From the NCBI GenBank assembly GCA_021083345.1, contig JAJGRE010000002.1, positions 806,001-870,000 on the forward strand: 64,000 bases of DNA, written 5' to 3'. The position numbers and the translations under genes are program-made. Positions 26,905 to 36,650 of the stretch are shown here, in pieces. Within the stretch, counting starts at the first letter, position 1, and every line of letters begins with the position of its first letter. This DNA comes from Calditrichales bacterium MX18-03 (GTDB lineage Bacteria; Bacillota; Clostridia; Lutisporales; Lutisporaceae). The notes under the pieces are model-generated. The model saw nothing but the letters and a program-made list of their open reading frames with translations. It was not told the DNA's origin and made no database searches.

Positions 26905-27953
26905 GGCTGCACCTCAATCATATTGAATCCGGCCGCTTTCTTCATCCTGTTCATGACAGCCAGCCCCATTCCCTGCTCATCATATGCCTCTGCATAGATG
27001 ACATCGACTCCGATTATATCAAACTCCCTTAGTTTTTCAAAAACATTTGACGCAATCACTGCGTAATTCTTTCTGCTGCCAAGGGATAATACATTGACGT
27101 TCTTATAATACCCTGCTGTTTCATCGGATGCAAGCACGCCTACACTCAGTCCTTCAGAAGCCTTTGAAGCTGCCAGGGCTTGAATCTTCTCCTGCACGCT
27201 GTTGATTGAACCTTTGACGATAACCATATCAGCATCCGGTGCATAGTGCGTGTACTTCATACCCGGGGACTTCGGCGTACAATGCGCATCCAGCAAGCCC
27301 TTGTCAATCCGCACCTCACCCAATACCTCAGCAAGCTCCTCGTAGGTCACGCCTCCCGGGCGAAGGATGACAGGTATGCTGCCTGAGAGATCCAGTACTG
27401 TGGACTCCAATCCAATCCGGCTTTTGGTGCTGCAGAGTATCATATCAACTCTGCCCTGCAGATCGCTGACCACATGCTCGGGCAGCGTCGGACTGGGTTT
27501 TCCGGATATGTTGGCACTGGGTGCCGCTATGGGCAGCCCGCTGGCTCTGATCAGCTCCAGAGCAGCCGGATTGTCCGGCATCCTGACGGCAACCGTATCC
27601 AGACCTGCTGTGACACTTGACGGAACCTTGCCGGACTTCTTGAAAATCAAGGTCAGCGGACCGGGCCAGAAACGCTGGATCAACAGCCTTGCCTTATCCG
27701 AAAGGGGTTCTCCTATCAGATAAACCAGCATATCCAAATGGGATATATGTACGATGAGAGGATTGTCACTGGGTCTGCCCTTTGCTGCAAAAATTGCTTC
27801 CACGGCCTTTTCCGACAGCGCATTGGCCCCCAGTCCGTAAACCGTCTCAGTTGGAAAGACAACTGTTCCATCTGCCCTGATGATTTCGGCCGCTCTTCTG
27901 ATCATATGGTCATCCAGCGCCTGCTCATCCAGGTAGACCACTTCCGTATTCAA
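26901..27953 (-). CDS. ywlC: L-threonylcarbamoyladenylate synthase Sua5/YwlC
   Basis: Makes threonylcarbamoyl-AMP for t6A37 in tRNA. About 350 residues: the YrdC domain (ADGTVVFPTETVYGLGANALS near residue 30, then KGRPSDNPLIVHI near 60) plus the C-terminal Sua5 domain seen in the long form. A TTG at 27953 is favoured because GGAGG is 7 nt upstream; an ATG two codons earlier is almost touching the Shine-Dalgarno. First gene of the ywlC-ywlE-rpiB-upp run. Confidence 0.94.
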   Translation of the reverse strand: MNTEVVYLDEQALDDHMIRRAAEIIRADGTVVFPTETVYGLGANALSEKAVEAIFAAKGRPSDNPLIVHISHLDMLVYLIGEPLSDKARLLIQRFWPGPLTLIFKKSGKVPSSVTAGLDTVAVRMPDNPAALELIRASGLPIAAPSANISGKPSPTLPEHVVSDLQGRVDMILCSTKSRIGLESTVLDLSGSIPVILRPGGVTYEELAEVLGEVRIDKGLLDAHCTPKSPGMKYTHYAPDADMVIVKGSINSVQEKIQALAASKASEGLSVGVLASDETAGYYKNVNVLSLGSRKNYAVIASNVFEKLREFDIIGVDVIYAEAYDEQGMGLAVMNRMKKAAGFNMIEVQP

Positions 27954-28058
27954 AACCATTCCTCCATTAAGTAAGCTGCATTCATTTTATAGTATGTACT
28001 TTATTCAAATCCATCATAACACAGAGACCGGCATTGCACAACTGTTTACAGCTTTGCT

Positions 28059-28796
28059 TTACAGCACGCTGGAGATATAAATGCCGAACATAATGCCGGC
28101 AATCATCCCTATGGTAGAGAAGCGCCCTTTGTATATATTCTGCGTCTTGGGTATCAATTCACCGCAGGTTATGTAAAGCATGGCACCTCCTGCAAAGCTC
28201 AGGCACAGGCAGATAAAAGCCAGTGATATTTCGCCCAGCAGCTCACCGATAAAAGCACCTACACCCATGGGTATTCCCGCGAGAACGGTATAGAGGACGA
28301 TCCTGAGCTTGTTGATCCCGCCCATCCTGAGCGGTGCGGCCATCGCAATGCCTTCGGGCATATCATGGATGGCAATGACGATGGCCAGGCCCAGACCCAA
28401 ATAATCATTGGCTGCAAATCCCGAGCCTACTGCCAGTCCTTCCGGGAAGTTGTGGATGGCGATTCCTATGCCAAGCAGAATGCCGCTTTTGACGAAATTG
28501 AAGTCTTCGCTGTATTTTTCGCTGACCCGCTCCGGTATAAAGTGCTCAACTGCCAGAATCATGGCTACCCCGCCGGCAATGCCCAATAAGCTCATCAATA
28601 CCCCCCCCAGCCGGAATGCCTCCGGGAGAAGATCAAAGCATACCACTGCAATCATGATCCCGCTGGTGAATCCCAGAAGAATGGCCATGAAGCGCCGCGT
28701 GGGATGCCTGACAAAAAGGGTGATCAAGCCACCCAGCCCGGTTCCGATCATGCCGCACAAAAAACCGATGATTGTCACTGCCATCAATCTATTCAC
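28059..28796 (-). CDS. ZIP family divalent metal transporter
   Basis: Inner-membrane importer, probably of zinc or another divalent metal. 245 residues with about eight hydrophobic segments. The ZIP signature is split over two helices, GIAIHNFPEGLAVG near residue 110 and IAIHDMPEGIAMAAPLR near residue 145, holding the His/Asn/Glu metal ligands. A GTG start follows GGAGG. A palindrome overlapping the promoter region may bind a metal-responsive repressor. No conserved operon partner is visible. Confidence 0.93.
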   Translation of the reverse strand: MNRLMAVTIIGFLCGMIGTGLGGLITLFVRHPTRRFMAILLGFTSGIMIAVVCFDLLPEAFRLGGVLMSLLGIAGGVAMILAVEHFIPERVSEKYSEDFNFVKSGILLGIGIAIHNFPEGLAVGSGFAANDYLGLGLAIVIAIHDMPEGIAMAAPLRMGGINKLRIVLYTVLAGIPMGVGAFIGELLGEISLAFICLCLSFAGGAMLYITCGELIPKTQNIYKGRFSTIGMIAGIMFGIYISSVL

Positions 28797-28824
28797 GTTA
28801 TTGCCTCCAATACAATTTTATCTC

Positions 28825-28840
28825 AATGATCCTTATCATT
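28825..28840 (-). promoter_or_regulatory. Candidate metalloregulator operator upstream of ZIP gene
   Basis: AATGAT-AAGG-ATCATT dyad on the minus strand, immediately after a TATAAT-like -10 with which it overlaps. Resembles but does not match Fur-family boxes because the spacer is four bases. Confidence 0.4.
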
Positions 28841-28868
28841 ATATTCAGCATGAAGGCAAACTACGAAC

Positions 28869-28899
28869 AAAAAAATCCAATGGCGGTTAAACCATTGGA
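28869..28899 (-). terminator. Terminator after PII-like gene
   Basis: Eight-base-pair stem TCCAATGG/CCATTGGA followed by TTTTTTT on the minus strand, 7 bp past the stop. Confidence 0.88.
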
Positions 28900-28905
28900 C
28901 TCCAT

Positions 28906-29286
28906 TCATTCACCGTGATATTTTGAGTCGGTATTTTTTCTGCTGACACTGCCGCCCCGTACCATGTCAATGGGTACGGTGAACATGATTCCGGTATTGG
29001 GCTTGGACATATCCCCGCCGCAGACCTTTTCTATCTCTCCCATGATCTTCTCCGCTTCCTGCTTGCTGTGTACCACTGTAAACATGGTCTTGCTGTCGCC
29101 CATGTCGGCATCGATATTCCGCATCAGGCTGCCGATAAAGGGAATCTCCTTGCCGAGATTCCGCGTGATCTGTCCTGTGCCCACGCTGTCAATGATCGTA
29201 GCACTATAGATGCCAACATCCTTAAGCCGCTTCAGTACCTGATGCAAATGATCCTGCTGGTTCAACACCACGAACAAAACATACAT
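28906..29286 (-). CDS. Small PII-like protein next to antiporter
   Basis: 126 residues from ATG 29286 (CAGGAG 8 nt upstream). The N-terminal beta-alpha pattern MYVLFVVLNQQDHLHQVLKRLKDVGIYSATIIDSVG, a loop region and a second half ending in MFTVPIDMV suggest a PII/CutA-like ferredoxin fold, as in other small proteins encoded beside transporters. No exact family is recognised. It follows the antiporter gene by about 80 bp and ends in a terminator, so it may regulate that antiporter (inference). Confidence 0.55.
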   Translation of the reverse strand: MYVLFVVLNQQDHLHQVLKRLKDVGIYSATIIDSVGTGQITRNLGKEIPFIGSLMRNIDADMGDSKTMFTVVHSKQEAEKIMGEIEKVCGGDMSKPNTGIMFTVPIDMVRGGSVSRKNTDSKYHGE

Positions 29287-29366
29287 AATGCCCACTCCTG
29301 TTCAAAAATTCATTATCCCTATTAATATGCTGGTTCAATCCATATCATCCCTGCGCTTTTTCTGCG

Positions 29367-30494
29367 TCAGCTGAAGGAGTTCTTCAATATCGGGGGTGTA
29401 ACAACGGTTGTAGCCAATATCATGAAAATGATGGCTGCAAATACACCGGAGGGAACCACATTCAACCGCAACCCGATATCCGTCACAATCAGCGCGACCT
29501 CCCCTCTGGGGATCATCCCGATACCGATTTGCATGGATTCTTTCTTGTCAAAACCCGATAACCTTGCCGTGACACCGCAGCCAAGCAGCTTGCCGATGAC
29601 CGCTACCACCAGAAGAACGACACCGAAAAGCCAATCATCCAGGAGGTGCGTTACATCAACCTTCATTCCGGTCACAACAAAGAAAATAGGTGTCAGAAGC
29701 AGGTAAGAAAGCTCCTGGGTCCTTTGGGATACCTTGTTTCTGAAGGGTGTTGCCGACAGGATGATGCCTGCAACATAGGCTCCTGTAATCGCAGCTACGC
29801 CCAGCTCTTCTGAAACAAAGCTCATGAGAAGGCAGAATACAAGTCCCACAATCGCAACCCTTGCGCTGATGATCTTGCTGCCGAAGAGCTTCTTGGACAG
29901 GCGGATAATCACGATTCCGGCCACGATGGCCAGAATGAAGAAAGCGACAATTTTGACACAGACGATCAGAAACCCTTGCGTAGCGCTGGGTTTTATGAAC
30001 CCGGTCACCAGGGACAGCAGCACAATACCGATGACATCGTCTATGACTGCAGCCCCCAAAATGGTTATTCCCTGCTTTGTCTTGAGTTTGTCTATCTCCC
30101 TCAAGGTCTCAACTGTGATGCTTACACTGGTTGCAGACAGAATGACACCGATGAAGAAACCTTCAATGGGTGTCCTTCCAAAAAGCAGCGAAGCGCCGAC
30201 ACCCAGCAGTATCGGTATGGCTACACCGCCCAAGGCAATCAGTGTCGATGATTTGCCGGATTCGATCATTTCATTCAGATCCGTCTCCAGACCGGCAATG
30301 AACATAAGCAGGATAACGCCCAGTTCCGAAAGATGGGCAAAAGTCTCAGTCGGCTCTACCAGACCCAGCAGCGAGGGTCCGATCAGAATACCCATGATGA
30401 GCTGCCCCAGAACGGTAGGCTGCTTTAACTTCCGGCAAACATATCCTCCGAATTCAGCTGCTATAAGGATAATCGATAGCTTTAATAAAAACAT
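29367..30494 (-). CDS. Cation:proton antiporter, CPA2 family
   Basis: Membrane antiporter of 375 residues with about eleven hydrophobic segments. The pattern QPTVLGQLIMGILIGPSLLG near residue 28, ELGVILLMFIAGLETDL near residue 58 and the paired aspartates in GAAVIDDVIGIVLLS near residue 150 are those of KefB/NapA-like exchangers. It lacks a C-terminal TrkA-N domain. Na+ versus K+ selectivity cannot be read from sequence. It begins 29 bp after prfA, so it probably shares that transcript. Confidence 0.9.
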   Translation of the reverse strand: MFLLKLSIILIAAEFGGYVCRKLKQPTVLGQLIMGILIGPSLLGLVEPTETFAHLSELGVILLMFIAGLETDLNEMIESGKSSTLIALGGVAIPILLGVGASLLFGRTPIEGFFIGVILSATSVSITVETLREIDKLKTKQGITILGAAVIDDVIGIVLLSLVTGFIKPSATQGFLIVCVKIVAFFILAIVAGIVIIRLSKKLFGSKIISARVAIVGLVFCLLMSFVSEELGVAAITGAYVAGIILSATPFRNKVSQRTQELSYLLLTPIFFVVTGMKVDVTHLLDDWLFGVVLLVVAVIGKLLGCGVTARLSGFDKKESMQIGIGMIPRGEVALIVTDIGLRLNVVPSGVFAAIIFMILATTVVTPPILKNSFS

Positions 30495-30523
30495 GCTAAA
30501 CCTCCTGCAATGCTTATTTCCGG

Positions 30524-31591
30524 TTACATTGCATTCTTCAATTTCTCTGCCTGTGCATCCGTTATCAGCGCATCAATCATCTGATCCAGATCTCCGTCCA
30601 GGAAGGAATCCAACTGGTATAAAGTCATGCCGATACGGTGGTCAGTGACGCGTCCCTGCGGGAAGTTATAGGTCCGTATACGCTCGCTCCGGTCTCCTGT
30701 GCCCACCTGGCTCTTCCGATCGCTGGCAATTTCGGCGTTGTGCCGCTCGATTTCCATTTCCAGAAGCCTGGATTTCAATATCTTGATGGCCTTTTCCTTA
30801 TTCTTCAGCTGGGACTTTTCATCCTGGCATGAGACAACCAGGTTGGTCGGCAAATGTGTCACACGTACGGCACTGTCCGTCGTATTGACGCTCTGTCCGC
30901 CATGTCCGCCGGAACGGAAAACGTCGATCCTCAGATCGTTCATATTGATCTCCACATCCACATCCTCAGCTTCCGGCAGCACCGCCACCGTTGACGTGGA
31001 GGTATGGATCCGTCCGCTGGCTTCGGTATCGGGAACCCGCTGGACCCTGTGAGCTCCGCTTTCATATTTCAGTCTGCTGTATGCACCTTTGCCGTCAATT
31101 TCAAAAATGACTTCCTTATAACCGCCGATATCCGTTGGGTTGGAGCTGAGCATTTCCACCTTCCAGCCCATACGCTCGGCATAACGTATATACATGCGGC
31201 ACAAATCCCCCGCAAAAAGAGCCGCTTCCTCACCACCGGCCGCCCCCCTGATTTCCACGATGACGTTCTTATCATCGTTGGGATCCTTGGGCAGCAGCAG
31301 CACCTTCAACTCTTGCTCCAGGCTTTCTTTTTTCTCCTGAAGCTCTACCAGCTCCTGTTTTACCATGTCCTCCATTTCCCTGTCCAGGCTTTCCTCCAGC
31401 ATGGATCTGGAATCCTCGATGTTCTTCAGCACCGATTTGTATGCTCTGAACTCGGTGACAATGATCTCCAGGCCGGCATGTTCCTTCACCAGCTTCTGCC
31501 ACTGGCTCTGATCTGCAATAATCTCGGGATCGCTGATCTTATGGCTCAGATCCTCATATTTTTCTTCAATGAACTCCAATTTATCAAGCAT
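30524..31591 (-). CDS. prfA: Peptide chain release factor 1
   Basis: Reads UAA and UAG and releases the peptide. 355 residues from ATG 31591 (GGAG 9 nt upstream). The catalytic GGQ lies in [25 protein letters not shown] near 230, the switch region is [17 protein letters not shown] near 300, and the PxT-type codon-recognition region identifies RF1 rather than RF2. Followed by its methyltransferase neighbour prmC on the upstream side, 46 bp away. Confidence 0.97.
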   Translation of the reverse strand: MLDKLEFIEEKYEDLSHKISDPEIIADQSQWQKLVKEHAGLEIIVTEFRAYKSVLKNIEDSRSMLEESLDREMEDMVKQELVELQEKKESLEQELKVLLLPKDPNDDKNVIVEIRGAAGGEEAALFAGDLCRMYIRYAERMGWKVEMLSSNPTDIGGYKEVIFEIDGKGAYSRLKYESGAHRVQRVPDTEASGRIHTSTSTVAVLPEAEDVDVEINMNDLRIDVFRSGGHGGQSVNTTDSAVRVTHLPTNLVVSCQDEKSQLKNKEKAIKILKSRLLEMEIERHNAEIASDRKSQVGTGDRSERIRTYNFPQGRVTDHRIGMTLYQLDSFLDGDLDQMIDALITDAQAEKLKNAM

Positions 31592-31637
31592 TCTATCACA
31601 CTCCAAATTTCGATAATTTTATCTATTTCATCAAACA

Positions 31638-32516
31638 TCAGCGCCTAATCGCACTGACACACCTATCAAGCCCTGCGAGGTCCTTTTCCAAATACACGTT
31701 GGTGTATAAACCGCCGGCTTCTGCCATATTCATGACATTCTGCCCTTGGTCATGACCGATCTCCATTACAAGGCAGCCGCCCTGTTTCAACCAGACCGCT
31801 CCATCAAGGATGAGTCTGCTGTAAAAATCCAGTCCGTCGGCACCGCCATCCAGAGCAAGCAGCGGCTCGAAGTTTTTCACGTTATCCTCCAGGCAGCCGA
31901 TGTCTTCGGTAGGGATATACGGCGGATTAGATATCAGGATATCGATGTTGTTCTCCAGATTTAAACCTTTTAAGGAAGCAAACAGGTCACCCTCAATCAA
32001 TCGCACCCGGTCCTGCAAACCGTACTTCTCTACATTGACCCGGGCACAAGCCAATGCAGCCGGTGAAATGTCAACCGCATAGATCACCGCATCCGGAAAT
32101 CTCACCGCTAAAGCAACGGCAATGGCACCTGAGCCGGTGCACATATCGATGATCTTCAATCCCTCGCTGCCGTTTTTCAAAGAAACCGCCCTGTCAACAG
32201 CTACTTCGGTATCTCCCCGGGGAATCAGCACCCCTTCGGAAATAGACAGCTCCAATCCCATAAAGTCCTGCTTTCCGGTAATATACTGAACGGGTTTTCC
32301 CATAGACCGCTCATTGATCAAGGCCATAAAAGCCTTCTCTACGTTTGTTTCCACCTCTTGATGACTCTCTGTTATCAGCTTGATCCTGTTCATCCGGATC
32401 TGGTAGGCTTCAAACGCATGAATCAGCAACAGTTCCGAATCCAGAACCGGCGTGGGGCTTTTCCCCTTTGCCAGGCAATCCGATGCCTTTTTCAACATAT
32501 TCCTGATCGTAGCCAT
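31638..32516 (-). CDS. prmC: Release factor glutamine methyltransferase PrmC
   Basis: Methylates the GGQ glutamine of release factors, here encoded next door. 292 residues: N-terminal helical domain, SAM-binding IIDMCTGSGAIAVALAVRFP near residue 115, and the catalytic NPPY in ILISNPPYIPTEDI near 190. Its ATG overlaps the stop of yqhQ (TAATG), so the two are translationally coupled. Confidence 0.96.
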   Translation of the reverse strand: MATIRNMLKKASDCLAKGKSPTPVLDSELLLIHAFEAYQIRMNRIKLITESHQEVETNVEKAFMALINERSMGKPVQYITGKQDFMGLELSISEGVLIPRGDTEVAVDRAVSLKNGSEGLKIIDMCTGSGAIAVALAVRFPDAVIYAVDISPAALACARVNVEKYGLQDRVRLIEGDLFASLKGLNLENNIDILISNPPYIPTEDIGCLEDNVKNFEPLLALDGGADGLDFYSRLILDGAVWLKQGGCLVMEIGHDQGQNVMNMAEAGGLYTNVYLEKDLAGLDRCVSAIRR

Positions 32517-33445
32517 TACCAGTTATCTGCCTCCGGATTTTCCACCAGCACATGATTCAGAGCAGCTATAGCCACTTCAATCTGGCTTTCATCCGGCTCC
32601 CTGGTCGTTATCCGCTGCAGCCACATACCGGGCGCAGATACAATGCAGGAAAGCTTGCTGTCACTCTTCCCGGCCCACTTAATGATTTCATAAGAGATTC
32701 CAGCTACAAAGGGTATCAAAGCCAGCCTGATCACAAGGCGTGTCAGGACATTGGACCAACTGAACATGGAAAAGAGCAGAATGCTGATGATCATCACGAT
32801 GAACAGAAAGCTGGTCCCGCATCGCGGGTGCAGCCTGCCGTACCGCTTGACATTTTCCACTGTCAGTGCCTCGCCGTATTCATAGCAAAAGATTGTCTTA
32901 TGCTCTGCCCCGTGGTATTGGAATACCCTTTGGATGTCTTTCATGCCGGAAATGGCCAGAATGTACCCTATAAAAATCAAGATGCGCACGATGCCTTCAA
33001 TGCCATTCAAAGCAAGGTTGTTCACTGTCAGAGGCTTGAAAAGGTCAACCACTACCGTTGGAAGCAGTATGAAAAGAAAGATGGAAAAAGCCAGGGAGAG
33101 CACGACGGATATCCAAATGATATTGTCAGCCAGAAAAGTATCCAGCTTGGAGGGCTTCTTTTCCGGTTTGTCATCCTCCTCTTCGAAAAACTCCGCTGAA
33201 AACATCAATGATTTGACACCCAGCACCATGGCATCAATAAATGCATACATGCCTCTAAGAACCGGTATCTTGGAGATATGCTGCCTATTCTCTTTCAGTT
33301 TTTCCTTCTTGACAACGATCTCACCGTCAGGCTTCCTGACAGCAACAGCCGTGGAATCGGCCCCCTTCATCATAACACCTTCAATGACAGCCTGGCCGCC
33401 TACCGCTTTGGGTTTTATCCTTTTTTCAGGATTCTTTATATTCAT
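32516..33445 (-). CDS. yqhQ: DUF1385 membrane protein YqhQ
   Basis: 309 residues, with GGQAVIEGVMMKG near residue 18, HGAEHKTIFCYEYGEALTVENVKRYGRLHPRCGTSFLF near 175-215 and about five membrane segments, the full signature of DUF1385. The conserved His/Glu/Cys motif suggests an enzyme or metal site, but the function is unknown. In Clostridia it commonly precedes prmC-prfA, as here. It has its own consensus promoter. Confidence 0.93.
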   Translation of the reverse strand: MNIKNPEKRIKPKAVGGQAVIEGVMMKGADSTAVAVRKPDGEIVVKKEKLKENRQHISKIPVLRGMYAFIDAMVLGVKSLMFSAEFFEEEDDKPEKKPSKLDTFLADNIIWISVVLSLAFSIFLFILLPTVVVDLFKPLTVNNLALNGIEGIVRILIFIGYILAISGMKDIQRVFQYHGAEHKTIFCYEYGEALTVENVKRYGRLHPRCGTSFLFIVMIISILLFSMFSWSNVLTRLVIRLALIPFVAGISYEIIKWAGKSDSKLSCIVSAPGMWLQRITTREPDESQIEVAIAALNHVLVENPEADNW

Positions 33446-33480
33446 TAGAAATTCTACCTTTCATATTACACTTCTGTATT

Positions 33481-33509
33481 AGTATATCCCTACTTTCATC
33501 TTTTTTCAA
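33481..33509 (-). promoter_or_regulatory. Sigma-A promoter of yqhQ-prmC-prfA operon
   Basis: TTGAAA, 17 nt, TATACT on the minus strand, 36 bp before yqhQ. Confidence 0.8.
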
Positions 33510-33656
33510 GCTGTGCCCTTGGTTTTGCATTTCGACATAGCTGCCTATTTTTTTCTGAATTACTACATTATTCATTTTAATTGGATAATTTTTATGTTAA
33601 AATTATTACATGTAATAAATTGTACGACATCACAGTATATAAAGGGGGGACAATCG

Positions 33657-34130
33657 GTGGCACGTATTTTGGTTGTTGATGATTCGTCCATTATGCGAAG
33701 GAACCTGTCCAGCATCCTGATAAGAGCCGGGCATACCATCGCAGCGGAAGCAATAAATGGTGAGCATGCATTCAAAGAATACGAGAAAACAAAGCCGGAT
33801 CTTGTTACGATGGATATAACCATGCCCATTCTGGACGGCATGGGCGCTGTCAAAAAAATCATCCAGTACGACCCTGATGCCAGAATCATCATGATCAGTG
33901 CTTTGGATCAGAAATTCATGGTACTGACTGCCATACAAAAAGGTGCCAAGCATTATATCATCAAGCCTTTTAGTCCCGACAAGGTCCTCAGCGTCGTTAA
34001 CGAAGTCCTGAGGCTTTTCCCCATTAAGGCGTCAGACAGCCCGGAAAAACCACCGAAGGATCTTAATGGTGTCGTGCAAGGCCTGCAGGCATCAATAGCA
34101 GAAATAGACGACACACTGAAACAACTCTAG
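33657..34130 (+). CDS. CheY-like response regulator
   Basis: 157 residues from a GTG at 33657 with GGGGGGA 6 nt upstream. Single receiver domain: Asp8/Asp9, phospho-acceptor Asp53 in LVTMDITMPILDGM, the switch Ser in IIMISALD and Lys in YIIKPFSP. A 30-residue Pro/Asp-rich tail follows the receiver and no output domain is present. It is on the plus strand between tdk and yqhQ, breaking an otherwise one-directional block. A CheY-type or single-domain relay role is likely; its kinase is not adjacent. Confidence 0.88.
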   Translation: MARILVVDDSSIMRRNLSSILIRAGHTIAAEAINGEHAFKEYEKTKPDLVTMDITMPILDGMGAVKKIIQYDPDARIIMISALDQKFMVLTAIQKGAKHYIIKPFSPDKVLSVVNEVLRLFPIKASDSPEKPPKDLNGVVQGLQASIAEIDDTLKQL

Positions 34131-34149
34131 AAGAAAGCATCTGAAATAA

Positions 34150-34176
34150 AAAGCTGATTCACACGGAATCAGCTTT
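34150..34176. terminator. Bidirectional terminator between response regulator and tdk
   Basis: Eleven-base-pair stem AAAGCTGATTC/GAATCAGCTTT with a 5-nt loop, flanked by A and T tracts; serves the two convergent genes. Confidence 0.85.
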
Positions 34177-34181
34177 AATTA

Positions 34182-34760
34182 TTATTTTCCAGGAACTTCA
34201 TGGCACTTTCTGCATCTGGCCTCATAGCTTTCGGTGGCACCCACAAGGATGATGGGATCGTGATACGAGGCCGGGCTGCCATTGATCAGCCGCTGAGTCC
34301 TTGTTGCCGGATTGCCGCATTTGATGCAAATGGCCTGTATCTTATCTACAAACTCGGCTGCCGACATCAGCGCCGGTGTCGGGCCAAAGGGCTCTCCCTT
34401 GAAATCCTGGTCGAGTCCGGCAGCAATGACCCGTCTCCCTTCATCAGCCAGGCGGATGCACAAATCAACAATCCCGGCATCAAAAAACTGCACCTCGTCA
34501 ATTGCTACTACAAAAGTATCCGGCTCGATGTTTTTATATATTTCCTCCGCAGTCAATACCTTGGTCGCTTCTGTCCGCTTTCCGTTATGGGAAACCACAT
34601 GATCCACCGCATAGCGGTCATCGATGCCGTGCTTGAACACCTGTACCTTCTGCCTGGCGATCCTGGCCCTCGTAATCCGCCTGATCAGTTCCTCACTTTT
34701 GCCGCTGAACATAGGTCCCACAACGGCTTCAATCCATCCGTGATCCTTCGGTCCGTACAT
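34182..34760 (-). CDS. tdk: Thymidine kinase
   Basis: Phosphorylates thymidine (salvage). About 192 residues, type II kinase: Walker [15 protein letters not shown] near residue 15, IDEVQFFD near 90, lid zinc Cys pairs ICIKCG and CRKCHE in the C-terminal half. ATG 34760 is preferred over an upstream GTG by distance to AAGGTGG. Placed after rpmE as in Bacillus. Confidence 0.96.
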   Translation of the reverse strand: MYGPKDHGWIEAVVGPMFSGKSEELIRRITRARIARQKVQVFKHGIDDRYAVDHVVSHNGKRTEATKVLTAEEIYKNIEPDTFVVAIDEVQFFDAGIVDLCIRLADEGRRVIAAGLDQDFKGEPFGPTPALMSAAEFVDKIQAICIKCGNPATRTQRLINGSPASYHDPIILVGATESYEARCRKCHEVPGK

Positions 34761-34820
34761 CTTCTTCACCCACCTTCACTATGCTGCACTGCTTGTCCAT
34801 ACACCATGCTGGTTAATCTG

Positions 34821-34857
34821 AAAAAATAAATAGAGGTTAAAGCTGGCTTTAACCTCT
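34821..34857 (-). terminator. Terminator after rpmE
   Basis: Eleven-base-pair stem AGAGGTTAAAG/CTTTAACCTCT followed by ATTTATTTTTTC on the minus strand, 6 bp past the rpmE stop. Confidence 0.88.
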
Positions 34858-34862
34858 GAATC

Positions 34863-35072
34863 CTATTCTTCACTCTTAATATTGAAACGCTTCTTGAATC
34901 TGTCAACACGTCCGCCGGTGTCTATCAGCTTCTGCTTGCCTGTAAAGAAAGGATGACATTTGGAGCAAATTTCCACTTTGATTTCCTTCTTAACGGAACC
35001 TGTCTCAAAGGTTTCTCCGCATGCACATTTTACTACTGATTCGCCATATTTCGGATGGATTCCTTCTTTCAT
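34863..35072 (-). CDS. rpmE: 50S ribosomal protein L31, zinc-binding (C+) type
   Basis: 69 residues starting [22 protein letters not shown]. The cysteine pattern CxC (16, 18) and CSKC (36-39 region) is the zinc-binding C+ form, as opposed to the zinc-free form induced on zinc starvation. It has its own consensus promoter and an 85-nt leader right after rho. Confidence 0.97.
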   Translation of the reverse strand: MKEGIHPKYGESVVKCACGETFETGSVKKEIKVEICSKCHPFFTGKQKLIDTGGRVDRFKKRFNIKSEE

Positions 35073-35165
35073 TCTTGTTCACCTCTTTCTTTATAGGATG
35101 TATGGTAATCCATTTTCATCTAAAGTATGCGTCTGCGGGCTTTTAAAATCCCGTCGACAAGTATA

Positions 35166-35194
35166 TATTTTAGCATATAACTTCCATTATGGCA
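35166..35194 (-). promoter_or_regulatory. Sigma-A promoter of rpmE
   Basis: TTGCCA, 17 nt, TAAAAT on the minus strand, just past the rho stop. The leader to the L31 start is about 85 nt and includes a short CGGG/CCCG hairpin. Confidence 0.8.
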
Positions 35195-35207
35195 ATTATT
35201 TTTTGAG

Positions 35208-36650
35208 TCAATCCTTAAAATTGCTCAACCGGATTGCGTCAGCAAACTCGACGTTGGACCGGGTCTGTGTCAGCTTGTTGATCAGATACTCCGTCACTTC
35301 TCCGATGGAACCGCTGCTGAATGCCTTCCGGATGGCCATCATGGCCTCGTATTCCCTTTGTGTCAGCAGCATTTCCTCCCGACGGGTACCGGAACGGTTC
35401 ATATCGATAGCAGGGAAAATCCGTTTCTCCGACAGTCTTCTGTCCAGATGGACTTCCATATTGCCTGTACCCTTGAACTCTTCATAGATGACGTCATCCA
35501 TTCTGCTACCGGTATCCACCAGCGCAGTGGCCAGAATGGTCAGACTCCCGCCTTCTTCGATGTTTCTTGCAGCGCCGAAAAACTTCTTGGGCCTATAAAG
35601 CGCTCCCGGATCCAAGCCTCCCGACAATGTCCTGCCGGTGGGTGCGATGGTCAGATTGTAAGCCCTGGCAAGCCTCGTGATGCTGTCCAATAAAATGACC
35701 ACGTCCTTTTTTTGCTCCACCAGGCGCTTTGCCCGCTCTAATACCATCTCCGCAACCTTGCAGTGGTTTTCAGGCATTTCATCAAAGGTGGAATAAATGA
35801 CATCTCCCTTGATGGACCTTTTCATATCGGTCACTTCTTCAGGCCTTTCATCAATTAAAAGTACGATCAGTTCAATCTGGGGATAATTTTTAGTAATGCT
35901 GTTGGCTATTTTTTTGAGAAGAATGGTCTTGCCCGCTTTAGGAGGTGAAACAATCATTCCTCTTTGCCCTTTTCCGGTAGGAGCAAGAAGATCAATCAGT
36001 CTTGTAGACAGGTCTTTGGGATTGCTCTCAAGAACGATTTTCTCATTTGGATAGATTGGTGTGAGATCCTCAAAATTCGGCCTTCTTATGACACTTTCAG
36101 GATTGTCGCCGTTTACACCTTGCACATACAATAGCGCCTGAAATTTTTCCCCTTCTTTTGGCGCCCGCGTAATACCTGTGATCCTGTCGCCCGTTCTCAG
36201 GTTGAATCTTCTGATCTGCGACGGTGATATGTAGATATCCCGGTCACCGGATTGATAATTGTCCGAACGCAGGAAGCCGAACCCGTCCGGCAGGATTTCC
36301 AGTATGCCGTCCGCTCTCCCGCCCCTTTCCACGTCCTTGCTTTCCAGGAACCGCTTTTCTTCTTCACTGAGGGGTTTTTCCTCCGGCTCCGGGTGCACGG
36401 CCGTTTCAACGGCTTCCTCCTGCATTTCTGCCTTGACCGGCTCTTCTGCAGCGGGTTCTTCCTCCGGCGCTTTCTCCTCCGGTGCTTTCTCCTCCGGTTT
36501 GATAATGCCTTGTGCAATTTTTGCTTCCTGGATCTTACTCAGTATTTCTTTGACCAGCTCTTCCTTCTTAAGCTTGTAATAGGCTTTTATGTCCAGCGAT
36601 TTTGCCAGCTCACGAAGCTCAGTCAGGCTTTTTTCCATCAATTCGTTCAA
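35208..36650 (-). CDS. rho: Transcription termination factor Rho
   Basis: Hexameric RNA-dependent ATPase, 480 residues. Rho_N domain at 1-45, a Glu/Pro-rich insert of roughly 50 residues (about 48-100), the cold-shock RNA-binding domain ([16 protein letters not shown] near 115), Walker [14 protein letters not shown] near 240 and Walker [17 protein letters not shown] near 325. The first codon is TTG with GAGGTGAT 6 nt upstream; an ATG four codons later lacks good spacing. The acidic insert is a lineage-specific extension seen in many Clostridia. Confidence 0.96.
   Translation of the reverse strand: MNELMEKSLTELRELAKSLDIKAYYKLKKEELVKEILSKIQEAKIAQGIIKPEEKAPEEKAPEEEPAAEEPVKAEMQEEAVETAVHPEPEEKPLSEEEKRFLESKDVERGGRADGILEILPDGFGFLRSDNYQSGDRDIYISPSQIRRFNLRTGDRITGITRAPKEGEKFQALLYVQGVNGDNPESVIRRPNFEDLTPIYPNEKIVLESNPKDLSTRLIDLLAPTGKGQRGMIVSPPKAGKTILLKKIANSITKNYPQIELIVLLIDERPEEVTDMKRSIKGDVIYSTFDEMPENHCKVAEMVLERAKRLVEQKKDVVILLDSITRLARAYNLTIAPTGRTLSGGLDPGALYRPKKFFGAARNIEEGGSLTILATALVDTGSRMDDVIYEEFKGTGNMEVHLDRRLSEKRIFPAIDMNRSGTRREEMLLTQREYEAMMAIRKAFSSGSIGEVTEYLINKLTQTRSNVEFADAIRLSNFKD

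Noticed and set aside
33531-33537. Spo0A-box-like TTCGACA between yqhQ and the response regulator, and again at 48850-48856
   Set aside because: A seven-base match is expected several times by chance in 64 kb on two strands, and neither site has a second box nearby.
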